A stretch of DNA of 50,364 nucleotides from an uncultured Clostridia bacterium (GTDB taxonomy: Bacteria > Bacillota > Clostridia > Christensenellales > UBA3700). Below the pieces are notes generated by a model. The model did no database searches. It was not told the origin of the DNA and saw only the letters and a list, made by a program, of their open reading frames with translations. This document shows, piece after piece, positions 1 to 8,947 of the stretch (position 1 is the stretch's first letter; the number at the start of each line of letters is the position of its first letter). A program made the translations under genes and the position numbers. The stretch spans positions 73,010 through 123,373 of the forward strand of contig CAMQWP010000004.1 in the NCBI GenBank assembly GCA_947038565.1, in the 5' to 3' direction.

Positions 1-959
1 AATTTATTGTTATTTTTGATATTGTTTTGCTTTAGCAATTGCTCAGTACAAATGTCTACTTCATCTCCGCCTAGATCTAAATAACATCTATCATATTTCT
101 CTATGTGATCATCAATATGTCGCTTTTTCACGCTCGCATAATCATCATTAATAACTTTATTGATTTTATTATCAAGTTCACTCTGCAAATGACAATCTGC
201 TACAAGATCTACTAGTGTAGACATTACCAACTGATAATAAGTGCCATTCCTTATAACTATACTATCACCCATTACACAAATTTCGCCGTCACTTTTTACT
301 GCACATCTAGCAAGCCATTTTTTGACATTTTTATGCTCGCTATATACTGTAGGATTTTTTGACGCACTATATATTGGTTCATTTATAATCGGTGCAATTC
401 CATTCATTGAGATGTAACCATTCTCATCATTCACAGCATAATTGCACTTATACCGGAGCTTACTTGTCATACTTATTTTGTATATTGCATTTTGATTAAT
501 AGTATTATAAGACACATAGCAACCATCAGGAAAAGACACGAAACTCTCCGATTTATATTCCGCATTATTTGCAATATATGATACTTCATGTATAGCGGTT
601 TGCAGATTTAATTGTCTAGAGTAATTCGTAACTGACGACATGTCGCTTTCAATTATAATATCGCCAAGAGGCAGATAAGACTGAGCCCATCCACCTAAAA
701 TATGTTTCTTTACCAGTTTCTCGGCTTTTCTTATCTTGCCACGATTAACTAACTCTCGTATCTCTTCGATATGTACGCCACTATCATGGCTATTACTATC
801 ACTTCCATTGCCCGACCATAATCTATCGTCATTTATACAAATAACGTTTTTATTGCTTTCACCATGATCCATGACCCCGATATTCCCATTGCCCAAAGGA
901 TAACATTCTACCCAATTTTTAGATGCACTACTGCTTGTTAGTTTATCTTCATATCTCAT
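1..959 (-). CDS. GH95 alpha-L-fucosidase, N-terminal part (truncated by window edge)
   Basis: The reading frame opens with ATG at 959 and runs without a stop to the window edge, giving about 319 residues; the catalytic barrel would lie outside the window. An AAGGA ribosome site precedes the ATG. The start of the protein carries the GH95 N-terminal signature: a WVECYPLGNGNIGVM stretch, then INDDRLWSG, then a segment ending in SYLPLGDIIIE, all typical of the beta-sandwich domain of 1,2-alpha-L-fucosidases. Family members release terminal L-fucose from host mucin glycans and milk oligosaccharides. No signal peptide is visible, so the enzyme should act inside the cell on imported oligosaccharides. 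It is the last visible gene of the reductase/dehydrogenase run, 29 bases after the dehydrogenase stop. Another GH95 specificity such as alpha-L-galactosidase cannot be excluded. Confidence 0.85.
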   Translation of the reverse strand, partial: MRYEDKLTSSSASKNWVECYPLGNGNIGVMDHGESNKNVICINDDRLWSGNGSDSNSHDSGVHIEEIRELVNRGKIRKAEKLVKKHILGGWAQSYLPLGDIIIESDMSSVTNYSRQLNLQTAIHEVSYIANNAEYKSESFVSFPDGCYVSYNTINQNAIYKISMTSKLRYKCNYAVNDENGYISMNGIAPIINEPIYSASKNPTVYSEHKNVKKWLARCAVKSDGEICVMGDSIVIRNGTYYQLVMSTLVDLVADCHLQSELDNKINKVINDDYASVKKRHIDDHIEKYDRCYLDLGGDEVDICTEQLLKQNNIKNNNK

Positions 960-988
960 AATAATCCTTTAATCACTATTCAGCACTT

Positions 989-2044
989 TTACTTATTGAA
1001 TTCTACAGAAACCTTTCCGCATTTACCGCTATCCATCAGTGAATATGCCTCTTGAATATTATCAGTAGTGAATTTGTGCGTGATCAGCGTATCTGGGTGA
1101 ATTCCCCATCTAACTATTTTCTCTACTAAGTCTTCCATCTTCCACAAACTAGTTACCCAGCTACCATGGATGCTTTTCTGACCATGTATAATATCAGGGC
1201 TAGGGTTAAAACTACATGTACCGCCTTCTCCTACAAATGCTATTGATCCATAAGATCTAGTAGCTCTAATCGCTAGCTGTCTTCCTAGATCATTTGCTGA
1301 ACAGTCGACTGCTTTCTCTACACCTTTGCCACCAGTAAGCTCTAAAATCTTATCTAATGCTTTATCATCAGACTTTATCACATAGTCGCATAGACCTAGA
1401 TCTTTTGCTATTTGCATACGTTCTTCAGAATACTATACGCCTATTAATTTTTCCGCACCCATAGCCTTAGCTAGCATAAGTGCTGCAAGACCAACTGGAC
1501 CTAATCCGACTACAAGTACCGCATCATTTCCCGAAACACCGATTTTCTCTAATGCCTCGTATGTAGTTCCAAATCCACAAGCTACTTGTGCACCGTCATT
1601 ATAAGATAGACTATCAGGCAGAGCGATAAGATCTTTTTCTTCGGCAAGGATATATGGTGCCATTCCGCCATTTCTCTGCCAGCTATAAGCCTGTCTATGC
1701 TCGCTCATGCAACTGACAGCATATCCACGTCTACAGTCGTAACACATACCGCAACCTGAAATATGATAAACTAGCACTCGGTCACCAGCCTTAAATCTTT
1801 TAAGACCTACGCCTTCTTCGACTATAACACCGCAAGGCTCATGACCTGCTATCATGCCATCTATGTACCCTTCAGCACCCGTTCCAGTATGCTCTATAAA
1901 TATACATCTTATATCACTACCACAAATCGTGCTAGCCATAGTTTTGATTAATACTTGTCCATGCCCCGGAGTTGGAATATCAAATTCTCTAATCTCTACT
2001 GTGCTATTACCAGGCAAAACTGCCCCCTTCATCTTACCGTTCAT
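989..2044 (-). pseudogene. Zinc-dependent alcohol/polyol dehydrogenase interrupted by an in-frame TAG
   Basis: Read from ATG at 2044 this is a medium-chain zinc dehydrogenase of normal length (about 350 codons) with a single TAG at 1433-1435. The frame continues intact to TAA at 989. Visible features are the catalytic zinc site (C41 in CGSD, GHE at 67-69), four structural-zinc cysteines (98, 101, 104, 112) and a GLGPVG dinucleotide motif. The TAG falls right after LIGV, where relatives carry an acidic or polar residue at the end of the second Rossmann strand, so the stop removes most of the cofactor domain. The members of this superfamily oxidise polyols, sugars or alcohols with NAD(P). It sits between an aldo/keto reductase and a fucosidase and probably handled a sugar product. 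Interpretation: recent pseudogene. A sequencing error or UAG readthrough is the alternative. Confidence 0.85.
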
Positions 2045-2081
2045 AATATCTCTTTTTTATGTGAAAATGACACATTTTCAT

Positions 2082-3092
2082 TTATTTTTTTATAGTCCAT
2101 GACTCGCCATCTTGAACCCACTCTTCTACTTTACCATCCATATCCCAAAGATCACGCCAATCAGTCGCACCATTCCATAAGAATATATGTCCTTTTACAA
2201 GTCTACAACCTACATCACTTGCGTTTATCGCATTCATCTCAGCATCAGTAAACGGTGGGCTTGATTGTGCATTCAAATTGCAAATTATATTACGCTCATT
2301 GCTTGAAAATGGTATTGGAGTCCAGCCATTTTGCACCGCCCAATTTATACAAATCGTCGCGGGATGACATGAATATGTCTCCGCAATAGATATTATCGCG
2401 GGAATACTTGTATCTACCACATCATCGGCAGTGGTATCGCGTGTAGGTCTATTAGGACTACCTAAAGGGCAATATCCTAGAATTTCCATGCCATGATCTC
2501 GGCAATACTTCACAAGTTGCGATTGATTAAATGATGGATGAAGTTCCATTTCATGAGCATAAGGCATTATTCTGCACTGTGGTAATACCTGTTCAAATTT
2601 AGCCTCAGTCATATTACTCATAGCTATTTCTCTAACGTACCCATTGTCTTTAAGCCACTCTAGCTGACGCCATACCTTTATAAATTCGTCGGCAAAAAAT
2701 GGTCTTGAATCTATACTTCTGCTATCAACACTACAGCCTATATCGTGAAAGTTTGGAAACGGCCAGTGTAGAAAATATATATCTATATACTCTAAACCTA
2801 AGTCAGTAAGTGATTTTTTCAAGCTAGCTATAACCTCACCATCATCGTGCTTATCATTCCATACCTTCGACGTAATTATTAAGTCTTCCCTTGTGCAGTA
2901 TCCTGCTTGAGTAGCACTTTTGAACACTTCCCCGATTTGTTTCTCATTACCGTATACGCTAGCACAATCGAATAATCTGTAACCGTTTTTAATCGCTAGC
3001 AATACTGAATCTGCTATAGTTTGACTATCATACTTATCATTTCCAAATGTCCCGAATCCAATCTTAGGTAGAATGATTTTCTCTTTTATCAT
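2082..3092 (-). CDS. Aldo/keto reductase
   Basis: This 336-residue protein starts at ATG 3092 with AAGGAG 7 bases upstream. The AKR catalytic tetrad is readable: D42 (FDCASVYGN), Y47, K76 (ITSKVW) and H109 (YFLHWPFP). The eight-stranded barrel pattern continues, and the C-terminal half contains the cofactor region around PIPFSSNERNI. AKRs reduce aldehydes or ketones, including sugars, with NADPH in the cytoplasm. The gene lies 22 bases after the LacI-type regulator and 38 bases before the broken dehydrogenase, so it is probably co-transcribed with both and with the fucosidase. An insert of about 20 residues after the histidine strand and a Trp-rich C-terminus are unlike the shortest family members. 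The substrate is not deducible; a deoxy-sugar or sugar lactone route would fit the context. Confidence 0.88.
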   Translation of the reverse strand: MIKEKIILPKIGFGTFGNDKYDSQTIADSVLLAIKNGYRLFDCASVYGNEKQIGEVFKSATQAGYCTREDLIITSKVWNDKHDDGEVIASLKKSLTDLGLEYIDIYFLHWPFPNFHDIGCSVDSRSIDSRPFFADEFIKVWRQLEWLKDNGYVREIAMSNMTEAKFEQVLPQCRIMPYAHEMELHPSFNQSQLVKYCRDHGMEILGYCPLGSPNRPTRDTTADDVVDTSIPAIISIAETYSCHPATICINWAVQNGWTPIPFSSNERNIICNLNAQSSPPFTDAEMNAINASDVGCRLVKGHIFLWNGATDWRDLWDMDGKVEEWVQDGESWTIKK

Positions 3093-3113
3093 TTATTTCT
3101 CCTTGTATAGGTG

Positions 3114-4109
3114 CTATATATTCTTTATTGATTTTCCAACTAATAATTCAGCACTTAGAATGGTATCGTCAGTTATTGTAACAGTTCCTTCTATATTACG
3201 CAGTATTATCTCTGCCGCTACTTTGACTATATTTTCTGTAGGCTGATTTACTATAGTTAATCTCGGATTAATTATTTTAGATAGTTCTAAGGCGTCAAAT
3301 CCGACTATACTATAATCGTTATACACGCTCATTCCACACTCATTAATAGCCATCAGCGTACCTATTGTAAGCTCATAATTTGCTATAAATACCGCTGTTA
3401 CTTCCGGGAACTCGTTTATAATTCTCTTCATTGCAGTATATCCGCCCGAAGGGGTTAGCTCTGTTCTGAACACGTATTTATCGCAATATAAGCCTTGTTT
3501 TTTAAGCGATTTAGTATAGCCTTCTTCCCTTTTGTTCGAAGTATATATACTATTGTCACCTGTAATTATTGCTATATTTTCATGTCCAGCACTGCATATT
3601 TGACCTGTTGCAATCTCCGATATTTCACTATTATTAATAACTACGTGTGGGATTTTATCCTCATCAGTTAATCTATCGATAATTACTACTGGTATATTTC
3701 TTGACAGTGGCAATTCGTAGATTTCCGTTGTGTTTGATACAGGCATTACGATAAGCCCATCTACCATCTTAGACACAAGAAATTTTATTGATTTCATCTC
3801 TTCAGCTACAGAAGATTTACTATCACACACTATTACTCCATAGCCTTTACTTCTAAACATTCTGTCCATCTCACTAATTATCGTCATTGAGAACATATTA
3901 TCTAGTTCTGGAACTAGTATGCCTATGGTCATTGACTTTTTCGTTTTAAGACTTCTTGCAAACTCATTCGGTACATAGCCAAGTTTTTTTACTGCGTCAG
4001 CGATAGCAATCGCATTGAACTCGCGTACCTTATTACCATTCAAATAACTACTAATAGTAGCCAAACCTAGCCCCGTTTCGTGAGCTATATCTTTTATCGT
4101 TACTCCCAT
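3114..4109 (-). CDS. LacI-family transcriptional regulator
   Basis: This is a 331-residue protein of standard LacI/GalR length. Residues 3-22 form the helix-turn-helix (VTIKDIAHETGLGLATISS), followed by the hinge region YLNG...GYVPNEFARSLKT. The rest is a periplasmic-binding-protein-like effector domain. The recognition helix has the ...ATIS pattern of regulators that bind operators with an AAACGTTT-like core. This fits the palindrome CGAAACGTTTCG at 8603-8614 before the second symporter gene. A GGAG ribosome site lies 7 bases before the ATG. The gene is embedded in the glycan cluster and probably represses it until an imported sugar binds. It ends with TAG, and the next gene's ribosome site follows at once, so here TAG acts as a real stop. 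Confidence 0.92.
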   Translation of the reverse strand: MGVTIKDIAHETGLGLATISSYLNGNKVREFNAIAIADAVKKLGYVPNEFARSLKTKKSMTIGILVPELDNMFSMTIISEMDRMFRSKGYGVIVCDSKSSVAEEMKSIKFLVSKMVDGLIVMPVSNTTEIYELPLSRNIPVVIIDRLTDEDKIPHVVINNSEISEIATGQICSAGHENIAIITGDNSIYTSNKREEGYTKSLKKQGLYCDKYVFRTELTPSGGYTAMKRIINEFPEVTAVFIANYELTIGTLMAINECGMSVYNDYSIVGFDALELSKIINPRLTIVNQPTENIVKVAAEIILRNIEGTVTITDDTILSAELLVGKSIKNI

Positions 4110-4126
4110 TCTCTCTCTCCTTAGAA

Positions 4127-4139
4127 TGTATTGAATACA
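4127..4139. promoter_or_regulatory. Palindrome before the LacI-type gene, possible autoregulatory operator
   Basis: TGTATTGAATACA is a palindrome with an odd centre, 18 bases upstream of the regulator's ATG. It could be an operator, but it is AT-rich and could be chance in this background. Confidence 0.25.
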
Positions 4140-4168
4140 AATTTTTTATTATTAAATTGCTTTATTTA

Positions 4169-5193
4169 TCACACTTTTACCAATTCCGACATTTTATATA
4201 TTCCTTGCTGAGTGTATGTGCCCTCCTTTTTAATATTAATTACTGTACCACCTTTTTGAAGTACAAAATAGATATTATGATCCTCTGAATACCCGTAAGA
4301 TAATCTTATACCTTTGTATAAAGCGGTATAAGATTTCATGTGATCATGTCCTACAAATACTCCTTTAGTACTGCCTAGCCTTACCATTGTTTCAAACATA
4401 TCATCGTCAGTAGTTGGATGAAACACTTCTTCCCACTTGCCACCGTCTAGCACCTCGCCTTCATGATAAGCTATCTCCTACTCAAGCATTGGAATATGAA
4501 AAAATGCAAGTGACGGCACTGCTTCAGTCTCGCTTCCATTTACTGTCATGTTGACATTCTTCACACTTTTTTCATACCAATCAACTTGCTTTTCAGTAAA
4601 ATTATCGTAGCCTAAATTCTTGCCATTTACATCCAGTTCGTACATATTACTATCCATGAAAAATAGTGCCTGAATTACTTTTTCCTCGTCATCTCTTATC
4701 AATTTATAGTAATTGCCATAACTGTCTTGCACTCCTAAATTAGACTGATCCGATTGTATAATATCCCCACTTTGATAAGTGCAGTATTATAGTTTATTTA
4801 AGTACTTATCGATGTCTACCTTTTCCAGTACCCCTCAGCATCATGATTTCCAAATGTCATAGTCCACGGCACTTTCATGCTTTCCATAAAATTAGTTACC
4901 TTTTTAATATCACCTTCATTATCTTTATTGCTTGATAAATCACCAGTGATAACTATAAGATCAGGATTTGATTCAGTGATCATATATTCCATATTTTCCA
5001 ATGCCTTATCATCTTTCTTGCTATTCATAAAATGGACATCAGTTAATTGCAATATCCTAAATGCCAGATTTTCATCATCAAGTTTATGTGATAAAACACC
5101 ACTTCAAAATACAACAGCAGATATGCTTAATGCAAGTATCATAATTGCTATTACACTGATTATAATAATTGCAATTTTTTTCTTTCTCAACAT
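4169..5193 (-). pseudogene. Metallophosphoesterase, decayed (several stops and a frameshift)
   Basis: ATG at 5193 follows an AAGGA ribosome site and begins a membrane-anchor or signal segment (MLRKKK then a run of Ile, Val, Ala, Leu). Calcineurin-like phosphoesterase motifs follow in order across frames: LTDVHF, VITGDLS, FGNHDAEG, FFHIP and VFVGHDH. The gene is broken at least four times: an in-frame TGA near 5104, a one-base frameshift near 4820, a TAA near 4790 and a TAG at 4478. The last intact segment ends with TGA at 4169. An intact member would be an extracytoplasmic or membrane-tethered phosphoesterase of about 340 residues. It lies immediately downstream of the GH101-like gene, whose end overlaps the upstream region. 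The number of lesions makes a true pseudogene near certain. Confidence 0.9.
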
Positions 5194-5213
5194 ATGATTA
5201 GTTCCTTGTTTTT

Positions 5214-6530
5214 CTAATTAAAATTTTCGGTCATACCATGCCCCCTTACAACATACATAGTACGTTTTTCAGGCTTGACTATATATGTGCCATCTACTAT
5301 ATTTAATTGCTTTAAGTATTGCTTTTCAGCACCTTTAATTGCATATAAATCATACGATCCGTTTTCTAAATACCATTTATTTTTCTTGCCGTTTTCAGAG
5401 TATCCTACATAAGTTTTATTAAGGTAAGGCACACTTAAACACAGTTCATTATTTATCTTCAATAACTTATCATTTTTAGTAATTTTTTTATCTTTTACAT
5501 AACTAACTACATTTCCACTATGATAAAGCCTACGTCCATGCATTATTCCTTTTATATATAACCTTTCTAGCTCATTCAGGTATAAATATGGCAAGCCATA
5601 CGTAGCAAATTTAAATGCAAATTCATCACGCCACTCACTCTTAGCATCACCTATTATATCCTCACCTTTCAGGTTTCCATATATTAGACTATCCATACTT
5701 TTATCGAATGCAATACCACTATTTATACTACCCGTAAGCTCTCTCGCAGAATATAAAAGTACATCACGTCTACTCACCGCTGTATGCCAATAAGCAGGTA
5801 TTAGATCTACTATATCACTCTTGCCAAAGTGTGCTCTATGACCGCATTTCCACTCTCTATACAGGAATTCGCTAGTGACGTCTATGCCTTTAGACATACA
5901 ATACTCTATCATTTTGCGTCTACCGAGCTTTTCACTTTTTATATTAACACCCTTTCCCCGTCTCGCAAAAAATGCATCCACGTGAACTGTACCTATATCG
6001 GTTAACGGAATAATGCTGCAAAGTTTATCAATTCGTTTCTGAAATAATCCACTACTATATTCTTTTAAAAAACTCACTTGGTATGCTTTTTGTTTATTCC
6101 ATCTTCCTGTCACTTTAGGTTTACCGAACATGTTTTTAACGATCAAATCGTGTTCTATATATGTGTCCCATAAGGGGCTATCCATATAAGCATCAGATAG
6201 GTTTATATGTAAACTTACTACTGTATTATATTTTTTTGCTTCGCTAATAAGCCAATTAAGACTATCTTCAGGAGAAGTATTTTCATCACATTTTATACCT
6301 TTATTTACCTCGAAAAATGCAGGGTATTTGTCGTCATGTCCTAAGTACTGCCAACCGACTAAGTATACTATCTTAGAAACCCACAGTGTGATCGTATCTA
6401 TAGCAATTATTGTATCTAATACTTCAGTGCAATTTTGCCACACAACGCTTATGTTTTTTTCGTAATCTGGTATAGCCATATCAATTTTCATCATAAATAA
6501 TTTACTATAATCATGTCTAAACATTTGCAC
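5214..6530 (-). CDS. GH101/GH129-like endo/exo alpha-N-acetylgalactosaminidase
   Basis: This is a 438-residue protein with ATG at 6530 and a GGAG ribosome site. The segment VGWQYLGHDDKYPAF (58-72), the helix with EDSLNWLISEAKKYN and the strand VSLHIN match the barrel of GH101, which removes O-linked core-1 or GalNAc from mucin. D185 in TVHVDAFFA is the expected nucleophile and E221 in VTSEFLY the expected acid/base. There is no signal peptide, and it lacks the large flanking beta domains of secreted GH101 enzymes (usually well over 1000 residues). It therefore resembles the intracellular GH129-type arrangement, cleaving imported O-glycan fragments. The upstream symporter and the distal fucosidase support a mucin-glycan role. 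The family call is by eye; an uncharacterised sister family is possible. Confidence 0.65.
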   Translation of the reverse strand: MQMFRHDYSKLFMMKIDMAIPDYEKNISVVWQNCTEVLDTIIAIDTITLWVSKIVYLVGWQYLGHDDKYPAFFEVNKGIKCDENTSPEDSLNWLISEAKKYNTVVSLHINLSDAYMDSPLWDTYIEHDLIVKNMFGKPKVTGRWNKQKAYQVSFLKEYSSGLFQKRIDKLCSIIPLTDIGTVHVDAFFARRGKGVNIKSEKLGRRKMIEYCMSKGIDVTSEFLYREWKCGHRAHFGKSDIVDLIPAYWHTAVSRRDVLLYSARELTGSINSGIAFDKSMDSLIYGNLKGEDIIGDAKSEWRDEFAFKFATYGLPYLYLNELERLYIKGIMHGRRLYHSGNVVSYVKDKKITKNDKLLKINNELCLSVPYLNKTYVGYSENGKKNKWYLENGSYDLYAIKGAEKQYLKQLNIVDGTYIVKPEKRTMYVVRGHGMTENFN

Positions 6531-6684
6531 ACTCCTACAACATATAATGGACTTAAAATATCGCTAATTATTTTGATTTTAATTTTATAATTATCATATA
6601 TAATTACCTTCATAAACTCATCGTTTTATGCAACTGTTTATATATCATTTGCATTTTTGCGAGCTGATTAAAAATCTTAATATC

Positions 6685-8535
6685 TTAAATATTTGTAGTT
6701 GTATTAGTGTCAATAGTGTCATCATTATTTTCATTCTCATCTACTTTTGACAGCTCTTCGCATGACAATTCCACTTCTTTATTATCATCAACTATATCAT
6801 TTATCCCCGCAACATAATCAGTTGCTGGAGCGTCAATAATCTGACTACTACTAATAGATTCTACAGCATCTATAATATCACTACTTGCAGTATCTAGCTG
6901 ATCATCATTAAGTCCGTTTTCCAACATGTAGTTTTTAAGTGCGTCTCTGTCTCCACCTTCAATGGATAACTCTAGCATTTCTTTTGTTTCAAGATCAATT
7001 ATATTATCTTCATATAAAGCTCTGGTCTTTAATACTTCCATTATATCTGCATGTCTCTTTTCTGTCATATCCCAGAAGAAGAAAGGTATAGCACAAAGCA
7101 AGCAACTAAATACTGATATAAGTGCTATCGTGCTTACTATTGGCCATAACACATCTGGATTTTGTAGTACTATCGTATCACCAGTAAATCCATTTGCAGT
7201 ATAAACTGCTGGAGATATAAATGCAGTACCCACTCCAATAGCAGTAAACATTATATATCCAAACTGAGATAAAAATCCTTCTATTCTGTCGCCAGTTCTA
7301 TACTGTTGATAATCATTTACTTCTGCTTGGAAAGCAAGGTTTGTTACTATCTGGAAACCACTAAAGAATGTCATACCATATATAAGTACCAATCCAACCC
7401 ATGCATTTGAAACAAATACTAATGGTATCGCGAATAATCCCATACCAATATTAGTTACTATACTTATTTTTTTCTTTCCGAATTTTTTAATTAGCCATGG
7501 TGCAAATAACATTCCTGGAACGCAAGCATCACCTATCAGCGTCATTGCAATCGCTTGCACATACTTAGCTGCATCAAGAAAACCACTTCTTACAAGATCT
7601 GGGTAGATAGCATGATTAACAAACCAAATACCAAAACCTAAAGCAAGTCCCTTTAATGCACCTATCATATTACTTCCATTAAACAGCCAAAAATATTTAT
7701 TATGAACTACTTTTCTACAACCATCAGAAAATTTCTGTTTTTGTTTAAAGGATTTTGATATTACCATTCTTTCTTTTACGCCAAACGCCATAATAAGCCC
7801 TAACGCAAAGAAGACAAGTGCAAAAATCGGCACTAACCAAACAGCCGCTTCTAATGAGTTTACACCTGTAGATACTACTATATCGACAGCCTCGCCCGTA
7901 ACAGGATCTATTCCTGGAGCAGTTATCGTGTATAGTGCATTCGCAACTGTAGGATATACCATACCTACTAATGTTGGTCCTAATGATGTAAAGAATGTAC
8001 CTATAGACATAAGCTGAGTACGCTCTTCTACACTTGGAGCCATAACCTGTGCTAGACTTGTAAATGCCAGCATATATATTCTATTCATCAAAAACATCAG
8101 ATTAAATAATAATGTGTATACTATAATCATTATAGTATAATTTTCTATATTTATAACTTGACCTAATGCAAAAAAGCACAGTATTATCGGCAATGGCATA
8201 ATTATCAAGTATGGTCTAAATTTTCCGTATTTTGTATTTGTATTATCAATAAGCCAGCTTACAAATGGTGCGGTAATAATAGATAATACTGATGTGATTA
8301 CACCTATAATAGTAATATGGAATACTGGTATCGCTAGTGCAGCTGCTATGTATGTACCGTGAACCATCGTCAAGAAAGATAGGAATACAGTCGCCCCCAT
8401 AGCTCCAGTACCACCTATAATATAGATAAGCCACTCTTTAAGAGTCAATGACTTTCCAGGAGACGGCTTAGACCATCTAGGAAAATTGTCTGCTAGATTT
8501 TTAGTCCAGACTTTTGCTTTATTGTTTTCTTTCAT
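6685..8535 (-). CDS. GPH-family sugar:cation symporter with long acidic C-terminal tail
   Basis: This 616-residue protein has about 12 membrane segments, and the first predicted helix begins near residue 33. The GPH/MelB hallmarks are visible: SWLIDNTNTKYGKFRPYL in the cytoplasmic loop after the early helices, and DYQQYRTGDRIEGFL before a later helix. MelB relatives couple sugar uptake to Na+ or H+. The last 120 or so residues are a cytoplasmic tail rich in Asp, Glu and Asn (ending NDDTIDTNTTTNI), with none of the IIA phosphorylation motif of LacS. GGGGG lies 7 bases before the ATG. A LacI-type palindrome lies 68 bases upstream. The gene is followed 154 bases later by the GH101-like enzyme, which suggests import of host-glycan pieces. 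Confidence 0.88.
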   Translation of the reverse strand: MKENNKAKVWTKNLADNFPRWSKPSPGKSLTLKEWLIYIIGGTGAMGATVFLSFLTMVHGTYIAAALAIPVFHITIIGVITSVLSIITAPFVSWLIDNTNTKYGKFRPYLIIMPLPIILCFFALGQVINIENYTIMIIVYTLLFNLMFLMNRIYMLAFTSLAQVMAPSVEERTQLMSIGTFFTSLGPTLVGMVYPTVANALYTITAPGIDPVTGEAVDIVVSTGVNSLEAAVWLVPIFALVFFALGLIMAFGVKERMVISKSFKQKQKFSDGCRKVVHNKYFWLFNGSNMIGALKGLALGFGIWFVNHAIYPDLVRSGFLDAAKYVQAIAMTLIGDACVPGMLFAPWLIKKFGKKKISIVTNIGMGLFAIPLVFVSNAWVGLVLIYGMTFFSGFQIVTNLAFQAEVNDYQQYRTGDRIEGFLSQFGYIMFTAIGVGTAFISPAVYTANGFTGDTIVLQNPDVLWPIVSTIALISVFSCLLCAIPFFFWDMTEKRHADIMEVLKTRALYEDNIIDLETKEMLELSIEGGDRDALKNYMLENGLNDDQLDTASSDIIDAVESISSSQIIDAPATDYVAGINDIVDDNKEVELSCEELSKVDENENNDDTIDTNTTTNI

Positions 8536-8602
8536 AATTACCCCCGATATTACCTTTTTTCCATCGCATAATTTACAACCGTAATATTCCAGACATGTTT
8601 GT

Positions 8603-8614
8603 CGAAACGTTTCG
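8603..8614. promoter_or_regulatory. LacI-family operator (perfect palindrome)
   Basis: CGAAACGTTTCG is a perfect 12-base palindrome with the central CG and AAACGTTT core typical of LacI/GalR operators. It lies 68 bases upstream of the symporter ATG at 8535 and just after a TTGACT (minus strand, 8621-8626) that could be a -35 element. The only LacI-type regulator in the window, at 3114-4109, is the natural candidate to bind it. The rest of the 412-base interval 8536-8947 holds only this promoter region and the terminator of the preceding gene. Confidence 0.7.
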
Positions 8615-8862
8615 GTATTAAGTCAAAAAAAATGAAACTTGCGTTTATATAATTATCATAACATACCATTTATCTATTGTCAATAGCAAAACACTTTATT
8701 TGCTAATTTTTCTCGCATTACATTTTCAATCTTAAAGCAATCCTAACGCATTCATTATAACAAACTTATAATTACAAGAGAAATTGCCTACGCAGTGAAA
8801 CATCTTACGCCTTTATAAGCTATTGTACTATTGCAGTCAGATAACTACACGCATTAATAATG

Positions 8863-8902
8863 TAAAAAAATAGTAGCAGCGACTTTTATTATCGCTACTA
8901 CT
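8863..8902 (-). terminator. Rho-independent terminator of the upstream symporter gene
   Basis: On the minus strand an 11-base-pair stem (AGTAGTAGCGA with TCGCTGCTACT, one G-U pair) and a 9-base loop are followed by ATTTTTTTA. It lies 46 bases after the stop at 8948. Confidence 0.9.
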
Positions 8903-8947
8903 ATATTTAATTTGAATACTTACATTTATAACTTTTGTCATAAAATA

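Noticed and set aside
4127..4139. Confident operator before the LacI-type gene
   Set aside because: TGTATTGAATACA is short and AT-rich; chance palindromes of this size are expected here. It was kept only as a low-confidence feature.
8603..8614. CcpA catabolite-response element
   Set aside because: The palindrome lacks the TG...CA ends of the cre consensus, and a local LacI-type regulator is a better candidate.
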